Shown here piece after piece: positions 17,409 to 27,000 of a stretch of DNA of 64,000 nucleotides. Positions within the stretch are counted from its first letter, which is position 1. Each line of letters begins with the position of its first letter. The notes under the pieces are model-generated. The model had not been told where the DNA came from, searched no databases, and saw only the letters and a list, made by a program, of their open reading frames with translations. Origin of the DNA: Roseateles hydrophilus (GTDB taxonomy: Bacteria > Pseudomonadota > Gammaproteobacteria > Burkholderiales > Burkholderiaceae_C); contig NZ_JAPPUY010000001.1 of assembly GCF_026712245.1 (NCBI RefSeq), forward strand, positions 744,001 to 808,000, read 5' to 3'. The translations under genes were made by a program, and so were the position numbers.

Positions 17409-17427
17409 GTGGTGGAGAGGAGGAGGA
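17409..17427 (+). repeat. Left 19-bp direct repeat (putative attL of the tRNA-Ala island)
   Basis: gtggtggagaggaggagga, identical to 36573-36591 where it covers the 3' end of tRNA-Ala(CGC). On the minus strand it reads through the T-stem 3' side, the acceptor 3' strand and CCA. No tRNA 5' part is present here, as expected for the orphan copy at the far end of an integrated element. Confidence 0.65.
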
Positions 17428-17487
17428 AGCGTCGACAACGCCCCTCCAGGCCGCATGGTTGCTGAGAATGCATCCGTCCTTGGTGTG

Positions 17488-17510
17488 CAGTTACTGCACC
17501 AGTTACTGCA
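17488..17510 (+). repeat. Tandem 11-bp repeat next to the left island end
   Basis: cagttactgca occurs at 17488-17498 and again at 17500-17510. Short tandem direct repeats beside an att core are often integrase arm sites; here this is inference from position. Confidence 0.5.
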
Positions 17511-17658
17511 AAAAACGTGGCGGAGAATTCCCCGGAGTTCGATCCTCTGCGGCGCCAGTTCGCAGTTGCTACGCAGCCTGTAGTCCGGTGTGACTGTCCG
17601 CTGGTGCTCGTCTTTAGGTCGATTGGCGGAAGGCTACTGAGATGCTCCGGCGGGCAAT

Positions 17659-20250
17659 TCAACGTCCTTGCAACGTGCTCGGCAAGCCTGTGGTGCGATT
17701 GTTCAGCCAAGCGCTCCAGGTGATGCCAGCGCCCACCGCCAGTGCGACAGTCGCCAGTGATAGGGCCAGGTCGGTCGCTGTTGGCAATGCGAAATGCAGG
17801 AGTTGCCGCATGCCTGGTTCCCACATCGCTGTTGCCAGCGTGGCGCCAGCGATTCCCGCGACCGTCCAGTAGGCGCGTGCATGCGCTCCCACCAGCGCCT
17901 TCAGGCCGATGCCCAAGCAGACGTTGCCACCCACCAGCATCAGGTTGCCGAGCGTCAAGCCCACGACGGCCAGCGTTCGCGCCACATCGACGGCACGCCC
18001 GAGATCAAGCGCGACGAAGTAGATGGCCAGCGTGGCTGCCAGCAGCCAACCTCCTTGTGTCAGGCCCTGCCAGAGCATGGACCAGCCGACAAGGCCGTCA
18101 TCGGTGCGACGCGGTGGTCGCTGCATCAACCCGGGTGCCTCGGCGGCACCCTCAAACGCAAGCGAGCACACGGGATCAATCACCATCTCGGTGAGCACGA
18201 CGTGCACCGGCAGCATCAGCGGTGGCAGGCCGATCAGCAGAGGCAGCAGCGCGAGGCCCGCGAGGGGGACGTGTATCGCAGTGATGTAGGTCATGACCTT
18301 GCGCAGGTTGTCGAAGATGCGCCGTCCCATGCGGATGCCGCCGACGATGCGTCCGAAGTCCTCGTCAAGCAAGACCAGTCCCGCGGCCTCACGCGCCACA
18401 TCCGTACCGCGAACGCCCATCGCGATGCCGACGTGGGCTGCTTTCAGCGCTGGCGCGTCGTTGACGCCATCGCCCGTCATGGCGACGGTCTCGCCGTTGC
18501 GGCGCAGCGCCAGCACCAGCTTGAGCTTCTGGGCGGGCATCACCCGCGCAAATACGCGAACGCGACGCACCGCCTCGGCGAGCGCGACCTCGCCCATGGC
18601 CTCGATGTCGGCTCCGGTCAGGACGCCGGCCTCGGTGTCGATGCCGGCCTCGCGCCCGATCGCGACGGCGGTCGCTGAATGGTCTCCCGTGATCATTGCG
18701 ACGGCGATGCCGGCCTCGCGCGCCTGCGCCACTGCCGCCGGCACACTGGCGCGCAAGGGGTCATGGAAGGCTGCCAGGCCCAGCAACTCAAAGGCGAAGT
18801 CGCGCGGGCTCCCCACCTCTACGCCGTTCGGTGCCGCCCCTCGCGCCACAGCCAGCACGCGCAGCCCGCGGTCTGCCAACGCCTTGACGCGGCCGAGCAG
18901 GGTCTGCTTGCGGATGGGGTCGAGGTGGCACAACTCGGCGATGGCCTCGGGCGCACCTTTGGCTGCGATGTGCAGCTGCCCGGCGCCATCCGTCCATGCC
19001 AGCGACATCGCCAGCAGTTCCGCGCTGAGCGGGAACTCGCGGGTCAGGGTCCAGTCCGGATGCAGTGCGTCGCTACCAGTCAGCATCGTGCTGCCAAGGG
19101 ACAGCACAGCCCGGTCCATCGGGTCGGCACTCTCCGGACGGGAGGCCAAGACTGCGAACTCCAGCAGCAGCAGTACCGACGGTGGCGGGTTGATGCCGGG
19201 GGCCATCTGGACCTCGGCGTCGTCCGTCACCAGCCAGGACAGCCGCATGCGGTTCTCGGTGAGCGTGCCTGTCTTGTCCACGCACAACACGGTGGCCGAA
19301 CCCAGTGCCTCGATGACCGCCGGGCGCCGCGCCAACACCTGGATCTTTGCCAAGCGCCACGCGCCCAGCGACAGAAACACGGCCAAGGCCATTGGGAACT
19401 CTTCAGGCAGCATGGCCATGCCAATGGCAAGTGCCGACAGCAGCCCCTGCATCCAGTCACCGCGCAGCCATCCATACGTGACCACGATGACCGTGCAGAC
19501 CATCGCCGCCAATACGCCAAAGACCCGCACGAGGCGGCGCAGATGGCGCTCCAGCGGCGTCGGCGCCGTCTCGATGGTGGCCAGCGAACGACCGATGCCA
19601 CCCACCCGGGTGTCACTGCCAGTGGCAACCGCTTCCACCAGCGCGCGGCCAGCCACCACCAGGGTGCTGGCGTACACGCACTCGCTGTCATCGTCGCGGT
19701 CGCCCGGCGACCCGGACGGCGTCAACACTCGCTTGCCCACGGGGACCGATTCGCCGGTGAGCAGCGATTCATCCACCCGCAGTGCCACCGTGTCGCGCAC
19801 CACGCCGTCGGCGGCGACACGCTCACCTTCCGCCACCCAGAAGATGTCGCCAGGCACCAGTTCGCGGGACGGAATGCGAACGACGCGGCCGCTGCGCACA
19901 ACGCGTGCCTTGGGGGATGACAGCACGCGCAACGCGTCCAGCGCATGCTCGCTGCGGCGCTCCTGGAAGACGACCAGCGCCACGCTGACCACGGCGAAGA
20001 AGGCGAGCAACAAGCCCTCGCCCAGGTCCCCGAGTACCAGATAGATCCCGGCGGCCACCAGCAGCATCAGGAACATCGGCTCGGCCAGCACGCCGCGCAG
20101 CGTGCGCAGCAGGCTGCGCTGCTCGTGGTCCAGCACCTCGTTGGGGCCATGCACGTGCAGGCGTCTGGCGGCCTCCGCGTCGCTGAGCCCCTGCGTCAGC
20201 GATGTTGACGCTTGTGCGGCCGACAGTGGCTCAGCGGGCAAGGTAGCCAC
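17659..20250 (-). CDS. Cation-translocating P-type ATPase (P2-like, PEEFP subgroup)
   Basis: Inner-membrane ATP-driven cation pump of 863 residues. N-terminal cation-ATPase domain (LSDAEAARRLHVHGPNEV); actuator motif LTGES (~165); phosphorylation Asp in DKTGTLTEN (~325); nucleotide-binding KGAPE; MITGDH; hinge GDGVNDAPALK. In M4 the usual PEGLP of Ca pumps is PEEFP (~283) and M6 reads EMVIDPVCSLAFE, a pattern seen in an uncharacterised bacterial subgroup, so the transported ion is not known (Ca, Mn or another divalent ion are candidates). No N-terminal metal-binding domain. Its start overlaps the end of the SDR gene by 20 bp, so the two form an operon. First gene inside the left end of the island. 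Confidence 0.88.
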   Translation of the reverse strand: MATLPAEPLSAAQASTSLTQGLSDAEAARRLHVHGPNEVLDHEQRSLLRTLRGVLAEPMFLMLLVAAGIYLVLGDLGEGLLLAFFAVVSVALVVFQERRSEHALDALRVLSSPKARVVRSGRVVRIPSRELVPGDIFWVAEGERVAADGVVRDTVALRVDESLLTGESVPVGKRVLTPSGSPGDRDDDSECVYASTLVVAGRALVEAVATGSDTRVGGIGRSLATIETAPTPLERHLRRLVRVFGVLAAMVCTVIVVTYGWLRGDWMQGLLSALAIGMAMLPEEFPMALAVFLSLGAWRLAKIQVLARRPAVIEALGSATVLCVDKTGTLTENRMRLSWLVTDDAEVQMAPGINPPPSVLLLLEFAVLASRPESADPMDRAVLSLGSTMLTGSDALHPDWTLTREFPLSAELLAMSLAWTDGAGQLHIAAKGAPEAIAELCHLDPIRKQTLLGRVKALADRGLRVLAVARGAAPNGVEVGSPRDFAFELLGLAAFHDPLRASVPAAVAQAREAGIAVAMITGDHSATAVAIGREAGIDTEAGVLTGADIEAMGEVALAEAVRRVRVFARVMPAQKLKLVLALRRNGETVAMTGDGVNDAPALKAAHVGIAMGVRGTDVAREAAGLVLLDEDFGRIVGGIRMGRRIFDNLRKVMTYITAIHVPLAGLALLPLLIGLPPLMLPVHVVLTEMVIDPVCSLAFEGAAEAPGLMQRPPRRTDDGLVGWSMLWQGLTQGGWLLAATLAIYFVALDLGRAVDVARTLAVVGLTLGNLMLVGGNVCLGIGLKALVGAHARAYWTVAGIAGATLATAMWEPGMRQLLHFALPTATDLALSLATVALAVGAGITWSAWLNNRTTGLPSTLQGR

Positions 20251-20983
20251 CGTCCACGGCGTGATAGCTGCCGGTGACGAAGGACGCCCGCGGGGACGCC
20301 AGCCACAGCACCAGCTCCGCCACCTCCTGCGGTTGACCCAGCCGCCCGAGCGGGTGCAGGGCCACCAGCTCGGACTGGGTCGCTGGATCCTGTTCCAGCC
20401 GCTCGATCATGGGCGTGTGGATGAAGCCCGGCCCCACCGCGTTGATGCGTATGCCGCTGGCGCCGTACTCCAGCGCGGCGGTGCGGGTCAGTCCCACCAC
20501 GCCGTGCTTGGCCGCGGTGTACGCAGGCGCATTGGCAAACCCGACCTGGCCGAGGATGGACGTGATGTTGACGATGGCGCCCCCACCGTCTTGCCTTCGC
20601 ATCTGGCCGATCTGGTGCTTCATGCCGTAGAAGACCCCCGACAGATTCACGGCCACCACGCGCTCCCAGGCCTCGTCCGGGTAGTCAGCTGTCGGCGCGA
20701 GTTCACCCCCAATGCCAGCGTTGTTGCAGGCGATGTCCAGCCGGCCGAAGGTCTGCACCGCATGGGCCACCAGTGTCCGGCAGTCCTCCGCGCGGCTGAC
20801 GTCTGCCGCGCAGAAGCTGGCCACGCCTGCCTGACGCGCGATCAAGGCGACCGTTTCGCGGCCGCCCTCGGCGTCGACGTCCGACACCACCACTCGGGCC
20901 CCTTCGCGCGCCAGCGTCAGGGCCACTGCGCGTCCAATGCCGGATGCTGCACCCGTGATCAGGGCGACCTTGTCTTGAAGCAT
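20231..20983 (-). CDS. Short-chain dehydrogenase/reductase
   Basis: Classical SDR of 250 residues: cofactor loop TGAASGIGRAVAL, NNAGIGGE, catalytic Ser in NITSILGQVG, YTAAK (Tyr/Lys), and the NAVGPGFIHTPMI and VTGSYHAVDGGYLAR ending. An Asp at the end of strand 2 (VVVSDVDAE) predicts NAD rather than NADP. Start fixed by a strong ribosome site (aaggagaga, 5 nt before ATG). The stop lies 20 bp inside the start of the P-type ATPase gene; the glucan synthase gene ends 25 bp upstream on the same strand, so all three may be one transcript. Substrate unknown. Confidence 0.85.
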   Translation of the reverse strand: MLQDKVALITGAASGIGRAVALTLAREGARVVVSDVDAEGGRETVALIARQAGVASFCAADVSRAEDCRTLVAHAVQTFGRLDIACNNAGIGGELAPTADYPDEAWERVVAVNLSGVFYGMKHQIGQMRRQDGGGAIVNITSILGQVGFANAPAYTAAKHGVVGLTRTAALEYGASGIRINAVGPGFIHTPMIERLEQDPATQSELVALHPLGRLGQPQEVAELVLWLASPRASFVTGSYHAVDGGYLAR

Positions 20984-21008
20984 GGCTCTCTCCTTGTAAA
21001 AGCGTTCA

Positions 21009-24000
21009 TCAGGCACCCATCGCGTGGCCCGCGTGTTGATCCTGCTCAAGTTCCACCAGATAGGCACCGGCCGCATCGGCGCCCAGCCACTCGCCGACCT
21101 TCAGTGGCTTCGCGCCGCTTGCCCGCGCGGCCTCGATGTCCCGGTGAGCACTGGCGCGGCACAGACTGATACACAGCACGCGGCCACCGAGGCGCAGCGT
21201 CAACTGCACGGCGGGCCAGTGGCTGGGCAGCGCCGGCACAAAGCGCAGCCGCGCCCCCTGCACCTGCAGGCCGCAGATCGAGCCCGTGGCCGCGCGATAC
21301 AGGCCGGCGGCTGAACCGCTGTACCAGTTCCAGCCGCCGCGCCCCGCCCAGGGCGGCCGGCTGGCGATGTCAGCCGCCACCGCATAAGGCTCCAGACCGA
21401 AGCGCGGCCCCAGCACCGGGTCGGCGCTGCGATGCGCCGGGCTGCAGGCGACCCACGCCTGCCATGCGGCGTCACCCTGGCCGAGCTGCGCCCAGGCCAT
21501 CACGGCCCAGACCGCGGCGTGGGTGTACTGGCCGCCGTTCTCGCGCACGCCGGGCGGGTAGGCCTGGATGTAGCCGGCCGAGGGGCTGTGCCGGGCCAGC
21601 GGCGGCTCCAGCAGGCACAGCAACCCCCACTCGGCCTCGCCCAGCCGCAGCCCGGCCGAGGCCATGGCCAGCTGACTGCGCTCGGGCGATGCCACGCCTG
21701 ACAACACGCTCCAAGCCTGCGCGATCAAGTCGATGCGGCATTCACCGCCCGCTTTGCTTCCCAGCAGCGTGCCGTCGTCGAAGAAGGCGCGCACATACCA
21801 GGCGCCATCCCAGGCCGGGCCCGCCAGTGCCTGCCGCCATCCCCGGGCCGCTGCCTGCCAGCGTGCCACCCGCAGTCGCTCGCCGCGTTCCTCCGCCAGG
21901 GGGGCGAAATCCGCCACGACACGGCACAGCAGCCAAGCCAGCCACACCGACTCTCCCTGCCCGCCAGGGCCGACGCGGTTCATGCCGTCGTTCCAGTCGC
22001 CGGCACCGATCAACGGCAGCCCATGGGGGCCCACTTGCAGGCGCACATCGATCGCACGGGCGCAATGTTCGAACAGCGTCGCCGCCTCGGTGCTCACGCG
22101 CGGCACGGTGTAGGCATCCTCGGCCCCGTCGGCCAGCGCGTCGCCCTCGATGAAGGGCAGCACCTCGTCCAGCACGGCCAGGTCACCGGTGCCGCTGACA
22201 TAGTGATGGGTGGCATGAGGCAGCCACAGCAGGTCGTCGCTGCAGCGGGTGCGCACGCCAGCACCGCTGTGCGGGTGCCACCAATGCTGGACATCCCCCT
22301 CGACGAACTGGCGCGCGGCGGCGCGCAGCAGGTGCTCGCGCAAGAGCTCGGGCGCGGTGAGCGTGAGCGCCATCGCGTCCTGCAGCTGGTCCCGGAAGCC
22401 GTAGGCGCCGCCTGCCTGGTAGAAGCCGGCGCGCGCCCAGAGCCGGCATGCGGTGGTCTGGTGCAGCAGCCAGTGGTTGACCAGCACATCGAACAGCGGG
22501 TCGGGCGTGCACACCTGCAGCGCGTCCAGCCGCGTGGGTGTCTGACCGGGTGGGCCGTCCAGCGCCCGTTGCGCCAGCGCAAGCGCCGTAGGCAGCGTGT
22601 CTGCGTGGCCGAGCAGGAACGTCAGTTGCCGCGTGGCACCCGCGCCCAGCCGCAGCACCCGCCCCATTGCTGCGCAAGGGTCGCCGCCGTGGCCGGCCTG
22701 CCGCGCGAAGCTGTGCGGCCAGACGCGACGGCCGCGTGCATCGAACAGCTCGCGGCGGTCACAGGTCCAGTCGGGCGTCACCGCATCATGGCCGTCGGCG
22801 CCGTCGGCCTGCAGCAGCCAGAACGCCGTCTGGCCGGCGGCGCCGTCATGCTGATCAAGCTGGGTTGCCAGCAAGGCGTCTACGGGCAAGCCGCCCGCGC
22901 CCATCAGCCCCGCGTGGCTGGTGCGCACCGACTGCCGGTCCACCAGCACCGCACCCAGCAACCACTCGATGGCGCCGAGTACGCGCAACCGCCGGCTGTG
23001 CTCAGCGCCATTGGTCAGCGTGAGCTGCACCCGGCGCACCGCGAGCTCGGCGTCCACCTGCCAGCTCAGCGTCACGCGCAGTTCGCCACGCTGATGACTG
23101 ATGCGGCTGCCTGCCGGGCTGTGCTCCACTCGGTAGTCCACCGGCGCCGCACCCGGCCCGGGTGCCAGGTTCCAGACCTCCCCGGTGCGCAGGTCCTGCA
23201 ACGCAAAGTGCTCGCGCGCCGTGTCCGCGAGCGGGTCGTTGCTCCAGGCGCAGAGCTGGTGCAGCCGGCTGTTGCCCGCCCAGCTCCAGCCTGCGCCACT
23301 CTCCGACACCAGCGTGCCGAAGCCCGGGTTGGCCAGCACATTGACCCAGGGCCGCGCGACCGGGCGCGCCAGCGAGACCGGGAAGGCGTAGCGGCCATCC
23401 GCTGCATCGAAGTGGCCCGGCGGCGCAGACACCGGCTGTCCTGGCGCCGCGACCATGGGCGTGAAGCGCTCGCAGGTCTCGCGCAGCGCGCGCGCGCCTT
23501 CGTGCCAGGCCTGGAGGTCAGCCACGTGGCGGGCCAGCGGCCTGCCGTCGGCGTTGAGCCGCACGCGTGCGAGCCGGCTCAGTGTCGTGCGCTCCACCGG
23601 CCCGACGTCGGCCGACTGCAGCAGCACGAGCGCGCCACGTGCTGCTGGATGGCCATGCTGTAGCTCGGGCAGGTAGCGCTCGCGCAGGCTTTGCAAGCCG
23701 TGGGCGAGCGGCATCAGGTAAGAGCGCGGCTCGGCATTGAGCAGCACCAGATCCACGCCCACACCGCCCTGGGCCCAGTACAGCAGGCCCTGGATCAGCG
23801 TCTGCACCAGCGCCAGCCCGGACATCGACGACACCGTCACCACCACCAGCGGCCGCTCCCCGGACAGACCGAAGCGCCACAGCAGGCGACGATCGCAGAG
23901 CGGGCCGGCAGGCGCCGGGTCGGGACGCGCATGCAGCAGAACCAGCAGGCTGGTCAGCGCCTGGATGGCGCCCAGGTCCTCCCCGCTCAGGCGCCGCTCG

Positions 24001-27000
24001 CGCTGGCGCAAGGCGTGCAGCGTGGCACTGAGTTGCGAGGCCCGCTCGACCGCCCCTGGGCGGCAGTAACTGTCCACCAGCGCGGCGAGCGTCGCGGCAT
24101 TGGGCGCCGCGGCTGTGGCCCAGGTCAGCTGGGCGGTGCCATGTGGCGCCAGCGTCAGCGTCACGCACAGGGCGGCCACCGGGTCCAGCCCGGTGTCCAG
24201 CGGCCCGCTGGCCGTGGGGCTGGCGTCGAAATCCGCCAGCGGCTGCCAAGGCTCACGCAGGCGGCCGAGCCAGCGGGCCCGGTCGGCCAGTGCACGCGCT
24301 GCCAGCGGCGCACCGGTGTCAGACTGGGCGATGAAGTGCACGGCGCGCTGGCCGGCTTCGCCATCACGGCGTGGCTGCCGCGCCAGGAACAGCGCCTGGG
24401 CGTCGGCGTCCCACTCGGCACTGATGAAGAGGTTGGCGAAGGCCGGATGCATCTCGTCAGCGCGGGCCGGCGACAGGCTGACCTCGAAGGCCGACATCAG
24501 CTCCAGCGTGAGCGCCTGGCTGGAGGTGTTCCACAACTCCACCCGGCGCAGCTCCACATCGTCCTCGGGGCTGACCCAGACCGTGCAGCGCGTGTGCAAC
24601 TCGGGCCAGTTCGCGTCGAAGCACACGCGGTCCGGCAGAAACCGGGTGCTGTACTGCGCCTGGGCATCGGGCGCGGGGTGCTGGGTCAGCGACACCGGCG
24701 TGGCGTTGCTCGTGCGACGCAGGTACAGGAAGTGCCCGTGGGCGTCGCGCAGCGCGTCGTCGCGCCAGCGGCCGATGTCCACCTCACCCAGGCGGCTCCA
24801 GCCGGCGCCATTGGCGCGCAGCGAGACGCTGTACGCCGGGCGTGCCGCGCTGCCGGCCGGGTCTGCTGCCTCGCGGTAGCCGGCGTTGCCCAGCAGCTGG
24901 GTGCGGGACAAGGCCTCCTCACCCGGCACCATGTCGCGCAGCGGCGTCTCGGCGCACACGCGCTCCTCGCGCTCCAGTGTGGGCGCCGTGTCGCTCTGGC
25001 GGCCCACCTCTCGCGGCACACGCTCCTGCAGCAGGGTGGCCACCGCTGCCAGCCGCGCGTCGGCCATGCCCCAACGGCGCGGCAGACCGTCGAGCAACAC
25101 GTTGGCCAAGGCCACCAGGCTCATGCCCTGATGATGGGCCATGTAGGTCTGCACGCGGGTGCACAGCAGGTCGTCGTGCTGTCGTGTGGCGGTGAAGTCC
25201 AGCGCCTCGAAGAAGCCCCAGGGCGTGCGCATCTGCAGCATCTGCAGCCGTCGCAGGTTGCGCACCGCGGCCTGCGGCTCACACATCGCCGCCAGCACCG
25301 TGGCGTATGGCGCCACGACATGTTCGTCGGCCGCGGTGCGGCGCTGCGCGAGCGCCGGCACCCCTTGGGGCGCGTACTGGTAGGCCAGCAGTCGGTCGGT
25401 GGCCGCGTAGGCTGACTCGCTGACCCCCCAGGGCAGGCGCAGGGCACGGGCGTGGCGGCGCTGCTCGCGCACGGCCATGCGCGCCGCGCGCCCGAGTGCA
25501 GTGCCGTCCGGCTCGTCCAGCACCAGCTGGGGCATCAGGTACTCGAACATCGAGCCCGACCACGACTTCAACCCGACCTCGGCGCCTTGCGCCAGGAAAG
25601 GGCGCCCCAGCGCGGCCCAGTGCGCCACCGGGACATCGCCCTTGGCAATGGCCCAGAGGCTGGCCAGGCGCGACTCGCTGGCCAGCAGGTCGTAGAACCC
25701 CGGGTCCAGCTTCTGGTCGGCCACTTGCCAGCCGATGTGCAGCAGGCGGCGCTGCGCGTCGTAGAGGAAGGCGAAGTCAGCGGCTTCCGCCAGCTTGCGG
25801 CAGCGAGCTGCGATGCGGTCCAGCTGTTGCTGCAGCGCCGGGGCGGCGCCCACGGCCTCGCAGGCGCTCGCCACCGCCAGCAGGTGGCCGCAGAGGTTGC
25901 CGCTGTCCACTGTCGATACATAGGCCGGCAGCAGTGGCTGCAAGGTGTCGGTCGCAATCCAATTGAGCAGGTGGCCATGCTCGTGCGGCAGGTGCTCCAG
26001 CGTATGCAGAGTGGCATGCAGGCGTTCGAGCATCTCCATCGGCGTGACCCAGCCGAAGGCGCGTGCACTGGCCACGGCCAGCAGGTACAGGCCGATGTTG
26101 GTGGGCGACGTGCGCTGGGCAATCAGCAGCCGTGGCAGCGTCTGCACGTTGTCGGGCGGCAGATGGTGGGTATCCGGGCCGACATGGACCGCGAACCAGT
26201 CCCAGGTCTCGCGCGCCACGCTGCGCAGGTAGTCGCGCTCATCCCTGCCCAACGTCGGCCCACCATCCACTGCGGGCCGGCTGGCCCACGCCACCCAGCA
26301 AGGCGTGGCTGCCCACAGCAGGCACAGCGCGACGGCGAGCGCGGGGGCCGGCGTGCCCAGCGCCAGCAGTCCGGCGCCCAGGCTCACGGCCAACCCGACC
26401 AGCGGCGCCTTCTGCACCAGCTGCTGGCCCAGCCCTTGCACCGCTCGCCCTTCGGCAGCGGCGGCGGTGGTCCAGGCCAGCAGGCCGCGATGGCTCAACC
26501 CGCTGCGCCACAGTGCGCGCCCGATTGCGTCCAGCGTGAGCATCGCCTGGCGCAGCCACAGCGCCAGGTGCCAGGCCAAGCCGGCCAGCGCGCGGCCCAG
26601 CTCGGCCAGCGCGTCGCGTACGAAATGACCCAGCGCGATGTCGTCACGGCTGGGGGCCAGGCCGGCCACAGCGCCCAGCAGCGGCGCGGCGCCGAAGGCC
26701 GCGACACCCAGCGCCAGCGCCGCCCAGGCTGACCAGGGTGCGCCGGCCAGTGCCAGCAGCAACAGCGCCAATGCGGCGGGCGACACCAGGCTGCGGCGCA
26801 GGTTGTCCAGCAGCTTCCAGCGGTGCAGCGCGCTGAGGCCGTAACGGCGGGCCTGCAGCAGCAGCGGCAGCAACTGCCAGTCGCCGCGCGTCCAGCGGTG
26901 CAGCCTGGCGCTGGCAACGTCGGCATGCTGAGGCGCAGGCTCCAACAGGCTCACGTCGCCCACGCTGCCGCAACGCGCGATGCAGCCCTCCAGCAAGTCA

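Larger units (their letters stand above)
16984..17658. other. Gene-poor segment between tRNA-Val and the P-type ATPase gene
   Basis: About 675 bp without a gene I can support. The open frames here (16975-17313 plus, 17172-17456 minus, 17405-17824 minus) have no recognisable motif, no ribosome site and unusual Cys/Arg/Trp content. The segment holds the hairpin at 17335-17368, the tRNA-Ala 3'-end repeat at 17409-17427, a tandem 11-bp repeat at 17488-17510 and a tRNA T-arm-like piece at 17533-17557, which fits the end of an integrated element. GC content is visibly lower than in flanking genes. Confidence 0.6.

Noticed and set aside
17409..17427. The 19-bp repeat as a chance purine-rich match
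   Set aside because: Considered likely for a GGA-rich string, but one copy coincides exactly with a tRNA 3' end including CCA and the two copies bracket accessory genes; kept as a hypothesis with moderate confidence.
16975..17456. Open frames in the gene-poor segment as possible integrase remnants
   Set aside because: No R-H-R-Y or serine recombinase motif could be read in any frame; no ribosome site; composition not protein-like.
17533..17557. A second tRNA near the left end of the island
   Set aside because: Only a T-arm and possible acceptor 3' strand can be drawn; no anticodon or D-arm upstream.
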